Shown: piece by piece, positions 1-7,918 of the stretch | Layout of the letters: each line of letters opens with the position of its first letter | Position numbering within the stretch: the first letter of the stretch is position 1 | Assembly: GCA_031403315.1 (NCBI GenBank) | Contig: JANNTD010000570.1 | Coordinates: 1 to 14,604 of the forward strand | DNA length: 14,604 bases | Source of the DNA: DASYDU01 sp031403315 | GTDB lineage: Bacteria; Planctomycetota; Planctomycetia; Pirellulales; Lacipirellulaceae | Direction: 5' to 3' | Position numbers and translations under genes: made by a program | The notes under the pieces: model-generated | Told to the model about the DNA's origin: nothing | Database searches by the model: none | What the model saw: only the letters and a program-made list of their open reading frames with translations

Positions 1-3000
1 GATGTCGACGCCGATGGCGAATACGACCCGCCGCGCGATCAACTTTGGGTGGGGCTTGCAAGTGAGTCGATCACGTTCGACTACACTAATGGCCAGGCAG
101 TGCCGATTCATCTAGCAGGGTTCGGTCCAATAATCGGCGGAGTTCGCAATCTCAATGCTCAAGGAAGGCAACTCTATGCCCGTCATCTCTACTGCTTGAT
201 GTTGCTGCTGATGGACGAGAATTACCTCGAGATGCCGGACTTGCCGTCACTTGACGGTAACAATCTCAACTTAGAACTCCTGCTCATGAAGGTTGCAGTC
301 GACAACGGCGGCTCGGCCTTCGCCGCCACCGACATCGACAAGCTACAGGTGCGCCGCAAACTGACTGCCCAGCGGATTGCTCAGTGGGCGATCAACTGCG
401 TCGACGAGCGCGATGCCGACTCGATCATGACGCCGTTCGAGTACGATGAGAACCCTTGGGACGGCTGGGGATGCCTAGATAACGCGACTCCTGTCGCGGA
501 CATCATGAACATTCCGCTCGATGGCGACGTAGCCACCGACGAGAACCTCGGGGCGATCATTGATTGGACCAGCGTCAATCCGGCCTTGGGCGCAGGCACG
601 CCGCCCACAAAGAATATCATCAATGTGCCCGCACCGCCCATCGTCCCCAACCAAACGCGTGGCGTAGTCTGGGGCGCGGAGCGTCCCGAACTCCTGATTA
701 CCGAAACCCTCGCCTTCCACGATCGCCGGTGTACGGATGAACCCGAATTTGGATCGATCGCGACTCTTCCCCCTGCGGGCGCGACGACCGATCAAAGAGA
801 CTATGACTTGGATCAGCGGCTCAAGCCGCGCGGCTCGCTTTTCGTCGAGCTCTACAACCCCTGGACGAAGGACGGAAACAAGCCGCGCGAGTTCTACGGT
901 CAAGTGACCACCAATCTCAGCGAACCGACGAATTCGCAAGGCGTCATGCTGAATCGACTAAGCGATCTGGCGGATTCTGTGAGCGGAAAGTATTCGCCAG
1001 TTTGGCGGATGTCGGTGCTCCGCGAACCGCTCAACGGCCGGATGCCCGTGTTCAAAAATTTGGCCAAGAAACTCGACAGCGGCGTCTTGAACTTGACCAC
1101 TGGATTTCCCAATCCAGATCCTGCCGACGAGGAAACCCTGACCGCCGATTTCCTGACGATCGATCCGGACGGCTACAATATTGACATGGACTTTAATGCC
1201 GAAAGGCAAGTCTATTTCACAACGGGCCGGAATTATGTCAATGGCACAGGCAGCGATTCCAACCGTTCTGACGACGACAATGTCGAGTTCGAACCAATCA
1301 ATCCCCAGTCTGTAGGAGACTGGCAGTTCAAGGACGTTTCGGGTGTGCTCCTCCCGAATCCCGTTCCCGTCGTCAACCAGATCCGAGTTCGGGTGCCTCC
1401 GCTCTCGCAGCCGCGCCAAATCGTGGTAGCTGGCGTGACCTATGTTGTTCCTCAAGCAAAACGGTATTTCATCGCGCGTAACGAGCGGGTCGACAATCCC
1501 ACGAACCCCACGCCCAATGACGTGGATGCGACGATCGCGCCGATCTTGCCAGGGCGATATGCGGTCATCGGCTCTTCCGGTCTGCAACTGGTTGGCGCCG
1601 GCGCGTCGACATCACGCGCGGAAGACCTTCAAGTTGCAGAGCGCTTCGTGACCCCGGTCAGCCGCGACGTATCTCAACCCGAAGATCTGAATGGTGACAA
1701 AGAAACGTTTGGACGCTTGCCTGCAATGCGACGGGTTGAACTTTGGCCGAATCCGGCGGGACGCCCAGACATCCAACAGGTGCTGGTTGCCGAGAACGGC
1801 GGACAGGAGTTTGTCCGTATCGATAACATCAACGTGATCAACGTCACCGATCCCAATCGGGATGGCGATCCTACCAACACACCATCGGCCGCGATGCTGA
1901 TCGATTCTGCCATCGCAATCCCCATTGAAGACGTCAATGTGAGCGAGCCAGTGGAAGGGTATCCGAACATCACATATCGGAAGTTGTACGAATTGAACAC
2001 ACCAGTGAACTCGACTGGTCTTCCGATACCCCTTCAGGATCTTTCCAAACCGCCACGACCAGCGCCTTCTGGTGAACTAGTCTACGGCACACCGTATGAC
2101 TTGACCGCCGAGGGCGATCTCGCGTACTCCACTCCATACGATCGTCCACTCGATACCGACTTCGAATTGGTCCGCAACGGCACCACGCAGAACTACCGTT
2201 CAATACATTTGCAGCGATTGGCAAATCCAACTTTGCCTTGGAATCCACTGCCATTCGATTCGGCTGGAAATCCAAATCCACTGCACCGGGCTTGGTTGCC
2301 GGTCAATCCCTATCGCACGATCGATTCACAAAGCGTCGACCTTACAGCATTCAACGGTGCCAGTACGCTCGAGCGAACCAATCTTCCAGGGGGTGGCGTT
2401 GCTTTCTCCCAGGACTTTGTGACGGACTTGCTTCAATCCAACATTCTCGCTCCGATTACGGCAACCCAGTTTCTTGATGCGCCAGACCATGAAATATGGG
2501 CGATGATTTTGTTGATGAAGCTGAAAGGCATTTCCATCGGCAATTCTCCCCAGGAGCTTCGTATCGCCGGCACAACAAACATCAGTTCGATCGAAACTCC
2601 GTTAAGCCAACTTGAGGCGATCGAGTCAGTGGCACGCGCCCAGTTGACGTCAATGGTGCAGGAAAACGTGACTCCTCCGCAGCAGCCGAAATTCCCCAAC
2701 GGGATGCAGGAAGGCTGGAGCTGGCATATGTATCGCCGCCTTTTGCCTGACGATCAACTCTCGGGAGCGAGCCTGACCGGCTTCCGTCAATGGCTGCATT
2801 TCAAATCGCTTGAGCGCGGATTCCACGCAAGCAACTATTTCAAGTATCCCAAGCCCGGCGCTTTTTACGCCGCAAATCCGACGGCGACCGACATTGAAGG
2901 CTGGGCTCCGGACGTTTCAGTCCTTCCACGAATGCTATGGAAGCAGGAGCGGCCTAATGCGCGCCTGTTCCTGCAGGGTCCCACTGGAATCGTCGACGCC

Positions 3001-5067
3001 TCGGACCTCAAGAACGTGATAAGTCGGCGCGTACTCTCGGACACAATGCTTACCAATGAGGAACGGACGAAGACAATTCCCGATTCGGAAATCAGCCGCA
3101 ATCGATTGATCTGGAACAGTCTAGCCGCCAGCTTGACCCCCAGTCCTCAACCCCTGGCGGTGTTCGACTACGTGTTGGAGCAGACGCTCGGCTTTGCCAA
3201 CCGATCGTACACCCCCGATTTGGAGCGCGTCGACGGTGAAATCGCGTCGACAATGATGAATAATCCCGCGCAAGGCGCGCCGGAAGTAGCCACGCTGTCC
3301 GATCGAAGGCCTGCGAATCCCATTTCCGATCAGAAGGAAATTTGGAATGCACAGCGTCAGGCGTCAAAGCTCGCTACCGCTCCCAATCCTCCGACGTCTC
3401 AACCATCGTTGCTGCAAGCGGTGGTCGATGCGGGAACCTATCCGACGCTTGAAACCGACTTGGTCGACGAATTTTACGAGCGTCGGCGATTGCTGACGAA
3501 GTCGACCTATCCCTGGTTCGCCTGGAATGATCGACCCTTGGTTAGTGCCGAAGAAATGATGCAGGTGCCGGCGTCGTCGAGCTCGCTCATGCTCCGCGAC
3601 TTTTCGCTGCCGGATTTGTTCACTCCAAATCCCTCCGTACCCGTAATCGCACCACCTACGCCGGAAGAAAGTGTTGCATTACAAATCGCGCTGCAGCATG
3701 CTCCGTTTGGTCACTTGCTGAACGTCTTCATGGCATCGCTCGAGCCGGCCAAAGTAGTGACGAATCCGCTTCTACCGACCGGGGCGTCGAACTTATACCG
3801 CATTCTCGACTACGTCGAAGTGCCATCGCGGCACGTCGGCACGGACACGATGCTCTCGCCGGAAATCTTTAACGATGTTCCGACCTATATCGCTGCTACG
3901 GAACCGGTCGGGACAGATTTCACGGGCCTCGACGATCCGCGGCTCCTGCTGCAACCCCCCTTCAACAAGGTCTCGCGCGAGCGCGATCCGGGGCGCGTGA
4001 ATCTCAACACGGTCACCGGCCGACGCCGCGTCGAATCCAGCGGATTTGTCCGCCATTGGTCGGAAGTCTATGACGGCATCATGCACCGCTATGGCGATAG
4101 CAATTTGCTCGATGCGACGAGCAATGTGCTGCAGCTCGGCCACTTCGGGCCCGCCTGGCGCGACGTCGCGCTCAGCCGTCGCGGCTACGCACAGTATGTG
4201 GCCGATCCTGCAGAATCAGATCCTGTCGAAAAGATGGATCTTGCGCAAATCCAACCAGAAACATTTGCCTTCGGGCTCAACCGCGACTTCCCGTCGGTAT
4301 TCTCTAATCCATTCCGGTCAGCGGACGCCGGCGATGTGGTGCCGTTGTCGAATATGGTGCGGCCCGGCGTAGATGCTACCTGGCTGCGTGGCCATCATTG
4401 GCAGCGTGCCGACGACGATATGCTCATCACCAACCCGTTTGCATCGCAGAGCAGCAATTTCGACCGAATCGCTTGGGGCATCGCCGGTGTCGATGATGAT
4501 GGCAATGGGATCGTCGACGACGTCCGCGAGGCTGGGTTTGGCACTATCGATGTCCCGTCGGGCATCGACGGCGATACGTTGCGGATCAAGCCGTCGGCGA
4601 ACAATGCCCTCGAGTCGAGCGGCATCCCGCTCTTCAGCGAGTCGCTGCCCGAGCCGGCGATCGACGCCGAGCGGAATCCCGGCATGATGTACCAGCCGAT
4701 GACGCGGCTGGGGAATCTCGTGACGACGCGGTCGAATGTCTACGCGATCTGGGTCACCGTCGGCTACTTCGAGGTCGAGCGAGCGCCCGATTGGAACCCT
4801 CCGACTGCCGCGACCAGGCTGTCGGTGCGACAGCGGTTCGGCGGCACGGCGAACGACGCGGATGATGCCACGGTTCGAGCCCGCGCCCTCTACGACCGCG
4901 TCTATCCCGAGGGCTACACGCTCGGCGAGGAGCTCGGCACCGATACGGGGAACACCAAGCGGCAGCGGGCGTTTTACATCATCGACCGCACCGAGCCGGT
5001 CGGCTTCAAGCCGGGCGAAGATCTCAACGTCGACAAGATGATCCGCGTGCGGCGAAGGATTGAATGA
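1..5067 (+). CDS. Giant planctomycete protein of unknown function, 5' end outside window
   Basis: The reading frame is open from base 1, so the true start lies upstream; 1688 residues are visible before a TGA stop. I recognise no enzymatic domain. The first residues (DVDADGEYDPPRDQLWVGL) and a segment near residue 1496 (DDDGNGIVDDV) are Asp/Gly-rich and look like EF-hand or dockerin-type calcium loops. Near residue 1330 PGRVNLNTVTG resembles the NLNT motif of GspK-type minor pseudopilins and of large planctomycete proteins often encoded near pseudopilin genes. The C-terminal ~120 residues (RSNVYAIWVTVGYFEVE, then RAFYIIDRTEPVGF) match, from memory, a conserved planctomycete C-terminal block. 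The middle is Pro/Asn/Asp-rich without evident membrane segments. The 3' end is visibly GC-richer than the centre. A thioredoxin gene follows after 64 bp on the same strand. An extracellular or secretion-linked role is inference only. Confidence 0.8.
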   Translation, partial: DVDADGEYDPPRDQLWVGLASESITFDYTNGQAVPIHLAGFGPIIGGVRNLNAQGRQLYARHLYCLMLLLMDENYLEMPDLPSLDGNNLNLELLLMKVAVDNGGSAFAATDIDKLQVRRKLTAQRIAQWAINCVDERDADSIMTPFEYDENPWDGWGCLDNATPVADIMNIPLDGDVATDENLGAIIDWTSVNPALGAGTPPTKNIINVPAPPIVPNQTRGVVWGAERPELLITETLAFHDRRCTDEPEFGSIATLPPAGATTDQRDYDLDQRLKPRGSLFVELYNPWTKDGNKPREFYGQVTTNLSEPTNSQGVMLNRLSDLADSVSGKYSPVWRMSVLREPLNGRMPVFKNLAKKLDSGVLNLTTGFPNPDPADEETLTADFLTIDPDGYNIDMDFNAERQVYFTTGRNYVNGTGSDSNRSDDDNVEFEPINPQSVGDWQFKDVSGVLLPNPVPVVNQIRVRVPPLSQPRQIVVAGVTYVVPQAKRYFIARNERVDNPTNPTPNDVDATIAPILPGRYAVIGSSGLQLVGAGASTSRAEDLQVAERFVTPVSRDVSQPEDLNGDKETFGRLPAMRRVELWPNPAGRPDIQQVLVAENGGQEFVRIDNINVINVTDPNRDGDPTNTPSAAMLIDSAIAIPIEDVNVSEPVEGYPNITYRKLYELNTPVNSTGLPIPLQDLSKPPRPAPSGELVYGTPYDLTAEGDLAYSTPYDRPLDTDFELVRNGTTQNYRSIHLQRLANPTLPWNPLPFDSAGNPNPLHRAWLPVNPYRTIDSQSVDLTAFNGASTLERTNLPGGGVAFSQDFVTDLLQSNILAPITATQFLDAPDHEIWAMILLMKLKGISIGNSPQELRIAGTTNISSIETPLSQLEAIESVARAQLTSMVQENVTPPQQPKFPNGMQEGWSWHMYRRLLPDDQLSGASLTGFRQWLHFKSLERGFHASNYFKYPKPGAFYAANPTATDIEGWAPDVSVLPRMLWKQERPNARLFLQGPTGIVDASDLKNVISRRVLSDTMLTNEERTKTIPDSEISRNRLIWNSLAASLTPSPQPLAVFDYVLEQTLGFANRSYTPDLERVDGEIASTMMNNPAQGAPEVATLSDRRPANPISDQKEIWNAQRQASKLATAPNPPTSQPSLLQAVVDAGTYPTLETDLVDEFYERRRLLTKSTYPWFAWNDRPLVSAEEMMQVPASSSSLMLRDFSLPDLFTPNPSVPVIAPPTPEESVALQIALQHAPFGHLLNVFMASLEPAKVVTNPLLPTGASNLYRILDYVEVPSRHVGTDTMLSPEIFNDVPTYIAATEPVGTDFTGLDDPRLLLQPPFNKVSRERDPGRVNLNTVTGRRRVESSGFVRHWSEVYDGIMHRYGDSNLLDATSNVLQLGHFGPAWRDVALSRRGYAQYVADPAESDPVEKMDLAQIQPETFAFGLNRDFPSVFSNPFRSADAGDVVPLSNMVRPGVDATWLRGHHWQRADDDMLITNPFASQSSNFDRIAWGIAGVDDDGNGIVDDVREAGFGTIDVPSGIDGDTLRIKPSANNALESSGIPLFSESLPEPAIDAERNPGMMYQPMTRLGNLVTTRSNVYAIWVTVGYFEVERAPDWNPPTAATRLSVRQRFGGTANDADDATVRARALYDRVYPEGYTLGEELGTDTGNTKRQRAFYIIDRTEPVGFKPGEDLNVDKMIRVRRRIE

Positions 5068-5100
5068 CAGGATTCCGCCAACATAAAGCCGCGACCGCTG

Positions 5101-5131
5101 GTCGGGGAGAACACAGTCGGGGAGAACACGG
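5101..5131 (+). promoter_or_regulatory. Tandemly duplicated ribosome binding site
   Basis: GTCGGGGAGAACAC occurs twice (5101-5114 and 5116-5129), separated by one A. Each copy carries GGGGAG. The second places GGAG (5121-5124) 7 nt before the ATG at 5132 and so fixes that start. The first copy is 15 nt further upstream, too far to serve the same ATG. Confidence 0.7.
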
Positions 5132-5683
5132 ATGAGTGATTCCAGAGAACCAGTCAAAGCACCGCGCGAGGGCGGCTCGTTCGGATTCGTGGTGCTGCTG
5201 GTGGCGATCGCGGTCGTGGCCTACGTGTCGATGCGTGCGAGTCGCCCGTCGGAGCCGCAATTCACAGGCGTGCTGCTGCCGCCGCTCGAAGTGTCCGGCT
5301 GGTTCAACGTCGCCGCGCCGCTCCGCAACGAAGACTTGCGCGGCAAGGTCGTGCTATTGGACTGCTGGTTCGTCGATTGCCCGCCTTGCCGCGCGGCGAT
5401 GCCGCACCTCGTCGAGTTCCACAAGAAGTTCCGCGACTCCGGCATTGCGCTTATCGGATTGACGCCCGACGCAGGCGGCGACGTGCCGCGCGCCGAGGCC
5501 TTCGTGAAGAGCATCGCCGGCCTCGATTGGCCGATCGGATACGGTGCACAAATTCCGCTGGATATCCTCGGCGTCCACGAATATCCGACGCTGATTCTCT
5601 TCGACAAGGGTGGCCGGTCGGTCTGGGCGGGGAATGGCTTCGACGGGTTGGAAGAAGCGGCCCTCCAGGCGCTGGCACAATAG
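5132..5683 (+). CDS. Membrane-anchored thioredoxin-like (TlpA/redoxin family) protein
   Basis: 183 residues. A single hydrophobic segment at about residues 17-34, preceded by a charged N-terminus, should anchor it in the inner membrane with the rest outside. The redoxin fold follows: GKVVLLDCWFVDCPPCRAAMP holds a C83-P-P-C86 active site, ALIGLTPDAGG and the cis-proline region EYPTLILFD (Pro152) complete the family pattern. TlpA/ResA-type proteins reduce or exchange disulfides outside the cytoplasm. The CPPC motif is less usual than CxPC forms such as CGPC or CEPC. The ATG has a good SD (GGAG, 7 nt spacing). It lies 64 bp after the giant gene and may be cotranscribed with it. Cys-rich exported proteins nearby (lipoprotein, hydrolase) are plausible but unproven clients. 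Confidence 0.9.
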   Translation: MSDSREPVKAPREGGSFGFVVLLVAIAVVAYVSMRASRPSEPQFTGVLLPPLEVSGWFNVAAPLRNEDLRGKVVLLDCWFVDCPPCRAAMPHLVEFHKKFRDSGIALIGLTPDAGGDVPRAEAFVKSIAGLDWPIGYGAQIPLDILGVHEYPTLILFDKGGRSVWAGNGFDGLEEAALQALAQ

Positions 5684-5712
5684 GCAGTGTGCGCCCCCCA
5701 GCGAATGTCGCC

Positions 5713-5754
5713 AAAAGATGATCTCAATTCGCGCTGGAATTGTGATCATCTTTG
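5713..5754. terminator. Probable bidirectional terminator hairpin
   Basis: Arms 5714-5730 and 5737-5753 are 17-nt inverted repeats with one central T/T mismatch and a 6-nt loop (GCGCTG). The stem begins with an A tract and ends in CTTT, so it reads as hairpin plus short U run on both strands. It lies between the convergent stops at 5683 and 5843, the expected place for a shared terminator. The U tract is short, so efficiency is uncertain. Confidence 0.55.
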
Positions 5755-5810
5755 ATCAAACCTCGGGAATTCTTCGCAAGAACCCAGGGGCGGAATTGTG
5801 ATCATCTTTG
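5714..5810. repeat. Three-copy 17-19 bp repeat (one inverted, two direct) around a central hairpin
   Basis: GGAATTGTGATCATCTTTG is present identically at 5736-5754 and 5792-5810, 56 bp apart. A near-perfect inverted copy lies at 5714-5730. Between the two direct copies a further hairpin (GGG..TTCTT-CGC-AAGAA-CCC, 5765-5785) can form. The inverted copy can therefore pair with either direct copy: a tight hairpin, or a long stem enclosing everything. No ORF here is credible. Confidence 0.75.
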
Positions 5811-5842
5811 GGGCAAGAGCTGCCTACCCAGCGTGCCCCATT

Positions 5843-6871
5843 TCAATCCACCAGCGGCTGGCGGATGAACTTCGCTTTCGGCTTGCCGCCATTGCCGACC
5901 GGCAGGCCGACCATGTAGTCGGACGCGTAGCGGAGCCGGTCTTTTGGCCGCTCGGGCACCCGGAAGTTGTCGCCCTTCTGCAGAATCGTCCGCGCGAGTG
6001 GCATCTCGCCGAACGCCCGCGTGCCGGCCGATTCGCAGGGGAACCAATAGCCGCGCCCCTCGGCGTCTTCGAGATAGAACTCGGGGTAGGCGTGGCCGTC
6101 GACCCAGACCATGCGGGCCGGAATTTTGTTCGCCCGGCAAATCGCGATGAACAGCATGCTGCGGCCCTGGCAATCGGCCTGCTCGTCGCGCAGCGCGTCG
6201 AGCGCGCCCTTGTCGGGCCCTTCGACGTATTCAACCTTCTCGAGCACGTAGTCGTAGATCGCCTCAACCCGCTCCCAATCGGTGGCCGACTCGCCGAGGT
6301 CGGCCCACACTTCCTTGGCGAGCGCGCGGATCTTCTGATGCTTGGTCTCGATGTAGGGGCTGCCGCCGAGGTATTGCCGGACCGGTCGCGGCGGCCGCTT
6401 GGGGATGACGAGGTCGTCGGTCTTCTCGGGCGGCAGAATGGGCCGCGACGTAACTTCGAAATCGACCGTGGCTATGGCCGTCGCGCCGGAGGCGAGTCGC
6501 GGAATCGAGATCACCATCTGCTTGACGTCGCCGCCCGTGAGTGGCCGGTAGTCGACCGAACCGATTTCGCCGGAAGTCTCCTCGTCGATGATTTTCACTT
6601 GCTGCTCGGGACAATCGAGCGGCACGGCAACCAGGGCCGTGATGTTGCGACAGGCGCCGCGGCTGGCCGTGATCTCGGCGCCGACGCGGATGCGGATGGT
6701 ATCGGGCGGGCCGTATTTGACGCGGTCGGAAGTCGGGGCGTCGTCGAGAACTTGGGCCGTAGCTGTTTGATCCGGAAGCAAAGCCGGCGAGAAGCAAATG
6801 AATGCAAATTGCAAATTGCAAATTGCAAATTGCAAATTAAAGACGGGCAATCGCAGAATACGCGGTCTCAT
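5843..6871 (-). CDS. Secreted transglutaminase-like (papain-fold) protein
   Basis: 342 residues from the ATG at 6871; a TTG at 6934 would add 21 residues but lacks support. GGAGG lies only 1 nt before the chosen ATG, unusually close. The N-terminus (MRPRILRLPV, then a hydrophobic stretch to about residue 32) is a signal peptide with likely cleavage near residue 40 (ATAQ). Residues ~55-145 form a beta-rich domain of unknown type. Residues ~200-285 are the transglutaminase core: LRDEQADCQGRSMLFIAICR gives the nucleophile Cys234 and VDGHAYPEFYLED gives His260. The usual third residue, an Asp in a W-x-P-x-D context, appears here as Glu280 (YWFPCE). The family includes proteases, crosslinkers and inactive forms; substrate unknown. 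It is convergent with the thioredoxin gene and sits downstream of the lipoprotein gene's terminator, so it is probably its own transcription unit. Confidence 0.85.
   Translation of the reverse strand: MRPRILRLPVFNLQFAICNLQFAFICFSPALLPDQTATAQVLDDAPTSDRVKYGPPDTIRIRVGAEITASRGACRNITALVAVPLDCPEQQVKIIDEETSGEIGSVDYRPLTGGDVKQMVISIPRLASGATAIATVDFEVTSRPILPPEKTDDLVIPKRPPRPVRQYLGGSPYIETKHQKIRALAKEVWADLGESATDWERVEAIYDYVLEKVEYVEGPDKGALDALRDEQADCQGRSMLFIAICRANKIPARMVWVDGHAYPEFYLEDAEGRGYWFPCESAGTRAFGEMPLARTILQKGDNFRVPERPKDRLRYASDYMVGLPVGNGGKPKAKFIRQPLVD
6804..6838. repeat. Five perfect tandem copies of a 7-bp unit (GCAAATT) within a signal-peptide coding region
   Basis: Units start at 6804, 6811, 6818, 6825 and 6832; a degenerate copy (GCAAATG) lies at 6794. 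On the coding (minus) strand they encode the repeating residues NLQFAIC, which make the hydrophobic core of the transglutaminase-like protein's signal peptide. Because 7 is not a multiple of 3, gain or loss of one unit shifts the reading frame. Confidence 0.95.
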
Positions 6872-6938
6872 ACCTCCATTGTACGTTGCCAGTTGGGAGG
6901 TCGCGCTAAGCCGCAAGCGATTGGTGCCCCGCAATCTG

Positions 6939-6992
6939 CCAACAAAAACAGCCCTGCTCGGCCGCCTTCAGGATGGCGCGGCCGAACAGGGC
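6939..6992 (-). terminator. Rho-independent terminator of the lipoprotein gene
   Basis: On the minus strand, arms 6992-6978 (GCCCTGTTCGGCCGC) and 6965-6951 (GCGGCCGAGCAGGGC) form a 15-bp stem with one G-U wobble and a 12-nt loop. TGTTTTTGTT follows directly. This is a textbook GC stem plus U tract on the minus strand; on the plus strand the stem is followed only by ATTTG, so it is directional. It lies about 200 bp beyond the lipoprotein stop codon. Confidence 0.85.
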
Positions 6993-7140
6993 ATTTGTGC
7001 GGGTTGAATGTCCCGGACGACTTCAACCCACGCGGCACGCTCGGCGGGGCACCGGACTGGGAGGGCGGGATACCGGTGACTGTCGGGAGCGGCCTATTGG
7101 TTTTTCAACTGAATGGTTTCTCAACTGGCAATGCTGTGCG

Positions 7141-7185
7141 TCGGGCGGCTGTAGATCGGGCGGCTGTATCTCGGGCGACCGTCGG
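7141..7185. repeat. 15-bp tandem repeat, about 2.5 copies
   Basis: TCGGGCGGCTGTA recurs at 7141 and 7156, and a third, decayed unit (TCGGGCGACCGTCGG) begins at 7171. The array abuts the stop codon of the lipoprotein gene and lies in its 3' untranslated region. Confidence 0.7.
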
Positions 7186-7190
7186 CTCGC

Positions 7191-7649
7191 TTACGGAGCC
7201 GGAGCCGGGTCGATCATCATCTGTTGTTGCTGTGGCATGCCGCCGTAGCCCACGTCCATGTAGCCGCAACCAGGATCTGCGACCGAGTATTGCATGCCGC
7301 AACTCGACTCGCACGGGTAGGTCGGGCAGGTCGGGCAGGCAGTCGGCGTTCCGCAAGCGGCTTCGCTGTAGACCGGCTGGGCGGGCATCGCGTACTGCTG
7401 CGGCGCCGCATACTGTGGCACCGTATACTGCTGCGGCGCGGCATACATCTGCATGGCTGGTGCGGACGCATACACCGGGGTCGGCGGGCAGGCCGGCACG
7501 GCCGCGTACGTCGCCACGGGCGCCGGTCCATAAGCTGCCGGTGCACAGACGTTCCAAGGGCAGATGTTGCGCAAACACGGGCAGCAGTTGCAGCCCACCG
7601 ACGTGGCCGTCATCATCGTTACGGCCAGCAAAGTCAATGCTCTTTTCAT
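7191..7649 (-). CDS. Cys/Pro/Tyr-rich putative lipoprotein, hypothetical
   Basis: 152 residues. MKRALTLLAVTMMTATSVGC is a lipoprotein-type signal peptide with the lipidated Cys at residue 20; Ser at -3 is less canonical than Leu. A Cys cluster follows at once (CNCCPC, then ICPWNVC). The mature protein has 13 cysteines in all, with another cluster near residues 100-120 (TACPTCPTYPC). The centre (~68-94) is a low-complexity segment with an 11-residue repeat (AAPQQYTVPQY then AAPQQYAMPAQ), mirrored in DNA by TACTGCTGCGGCGC at 7393 and 7426. The tail is Gly/Gln/Met-rich and ends DPAPAP. The start is well supported by GAGGAG 9 nt upstream. I know no defined family or function; such proteins are frequent in planctomycetes. 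A structural envelope or metal-binding role is a guess. Confidence 0.75.
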   Translation of the reverse strand: MKRALTLLAVTMMTATSVGCNCCPCLRNICPWNVCAPAAYGPAPVATYAAVPACPPTPVYASAPAMQMYAAPQQYTVPQYAAPQQYAMPAQPVYSEAACGTPTACPTCPTYPCESSCGMQYSVADPGCGYMDVGYGGMPQQQQMMIDPAPAP

Positions 7650-7703
7650 CTTCTCGGTCTCCTCTCATCAGCAGTCCGGGAATTACTGCTTGGGGTCGCT
7701 CCG

Positions 7704-7715
7704 TCGGACGTCCGA
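7704..7715. promoter_or_regulatory. 12-bp perfect palindrome, operator candidate
   Basis: TCGGACGTCCGA is its own reverse complement. It sits 55 bp upstream of the lipoprotein start, in the interval where its promoter should lie. TCCGATC recurs 18 bp further on (7711 and 7729). A protein-binding role is inferred only from symmetry and position. Confidence 0.35.
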
Positions 7716-7918
7716 TCCTGACATGAGGTCCGATCGCGACATCCAGTGGCGGGGTGTCAATTCGGCCAGCCTGCGTTCCCAGCAGGCGCGGCTGACGGTG
7801 GCCGGCACCGTTTTTCGCGGCAGAATCGACATATTTGGGTGCTCGCACCGGGCGGTCGAGCGGCGGGTCAAGGAACTCTACATCACGCCGGATGATGTGC
7901 AAACGCAACGGATGATTT

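Larger units (their letters stand above)
6872..7190. other. Non-coding interval between two minus-strand genes
   Basis: This interval has no credible gene. It holds the long 3' untranslated region of the lipoprotein gene, a 15-bp tandem repeat (7141-7185), a strong minus-strand terminator (6939-6992), one copy of the 12-mer CGCTAAGCCGCA (6904-6915), and then presumably the promoter of the transglutaminase-like gene. I could not pick out that promoter with confidence. Confidence 0.6.

Noticed and set aside
4318..5157. 279-codon open frame on the minus strand
   Set aside because: It is antisense to the conserved C-terminal block of the giant gene and is explained by high GC at codon third positions there.
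6804..6838. CRISPR array
   Set aside because: The repeats are 7 bp, perfectly tandem and without spacers.
5798..7726. 642-codon open frame on the plus strand
   Set aside because: It lies antisense to the transglutaminase and lipoprotein genes, which have clear domains, signal peptides and SD sites. Its product is low-complexity Arg/Ala/Gly without a recognisable domain.
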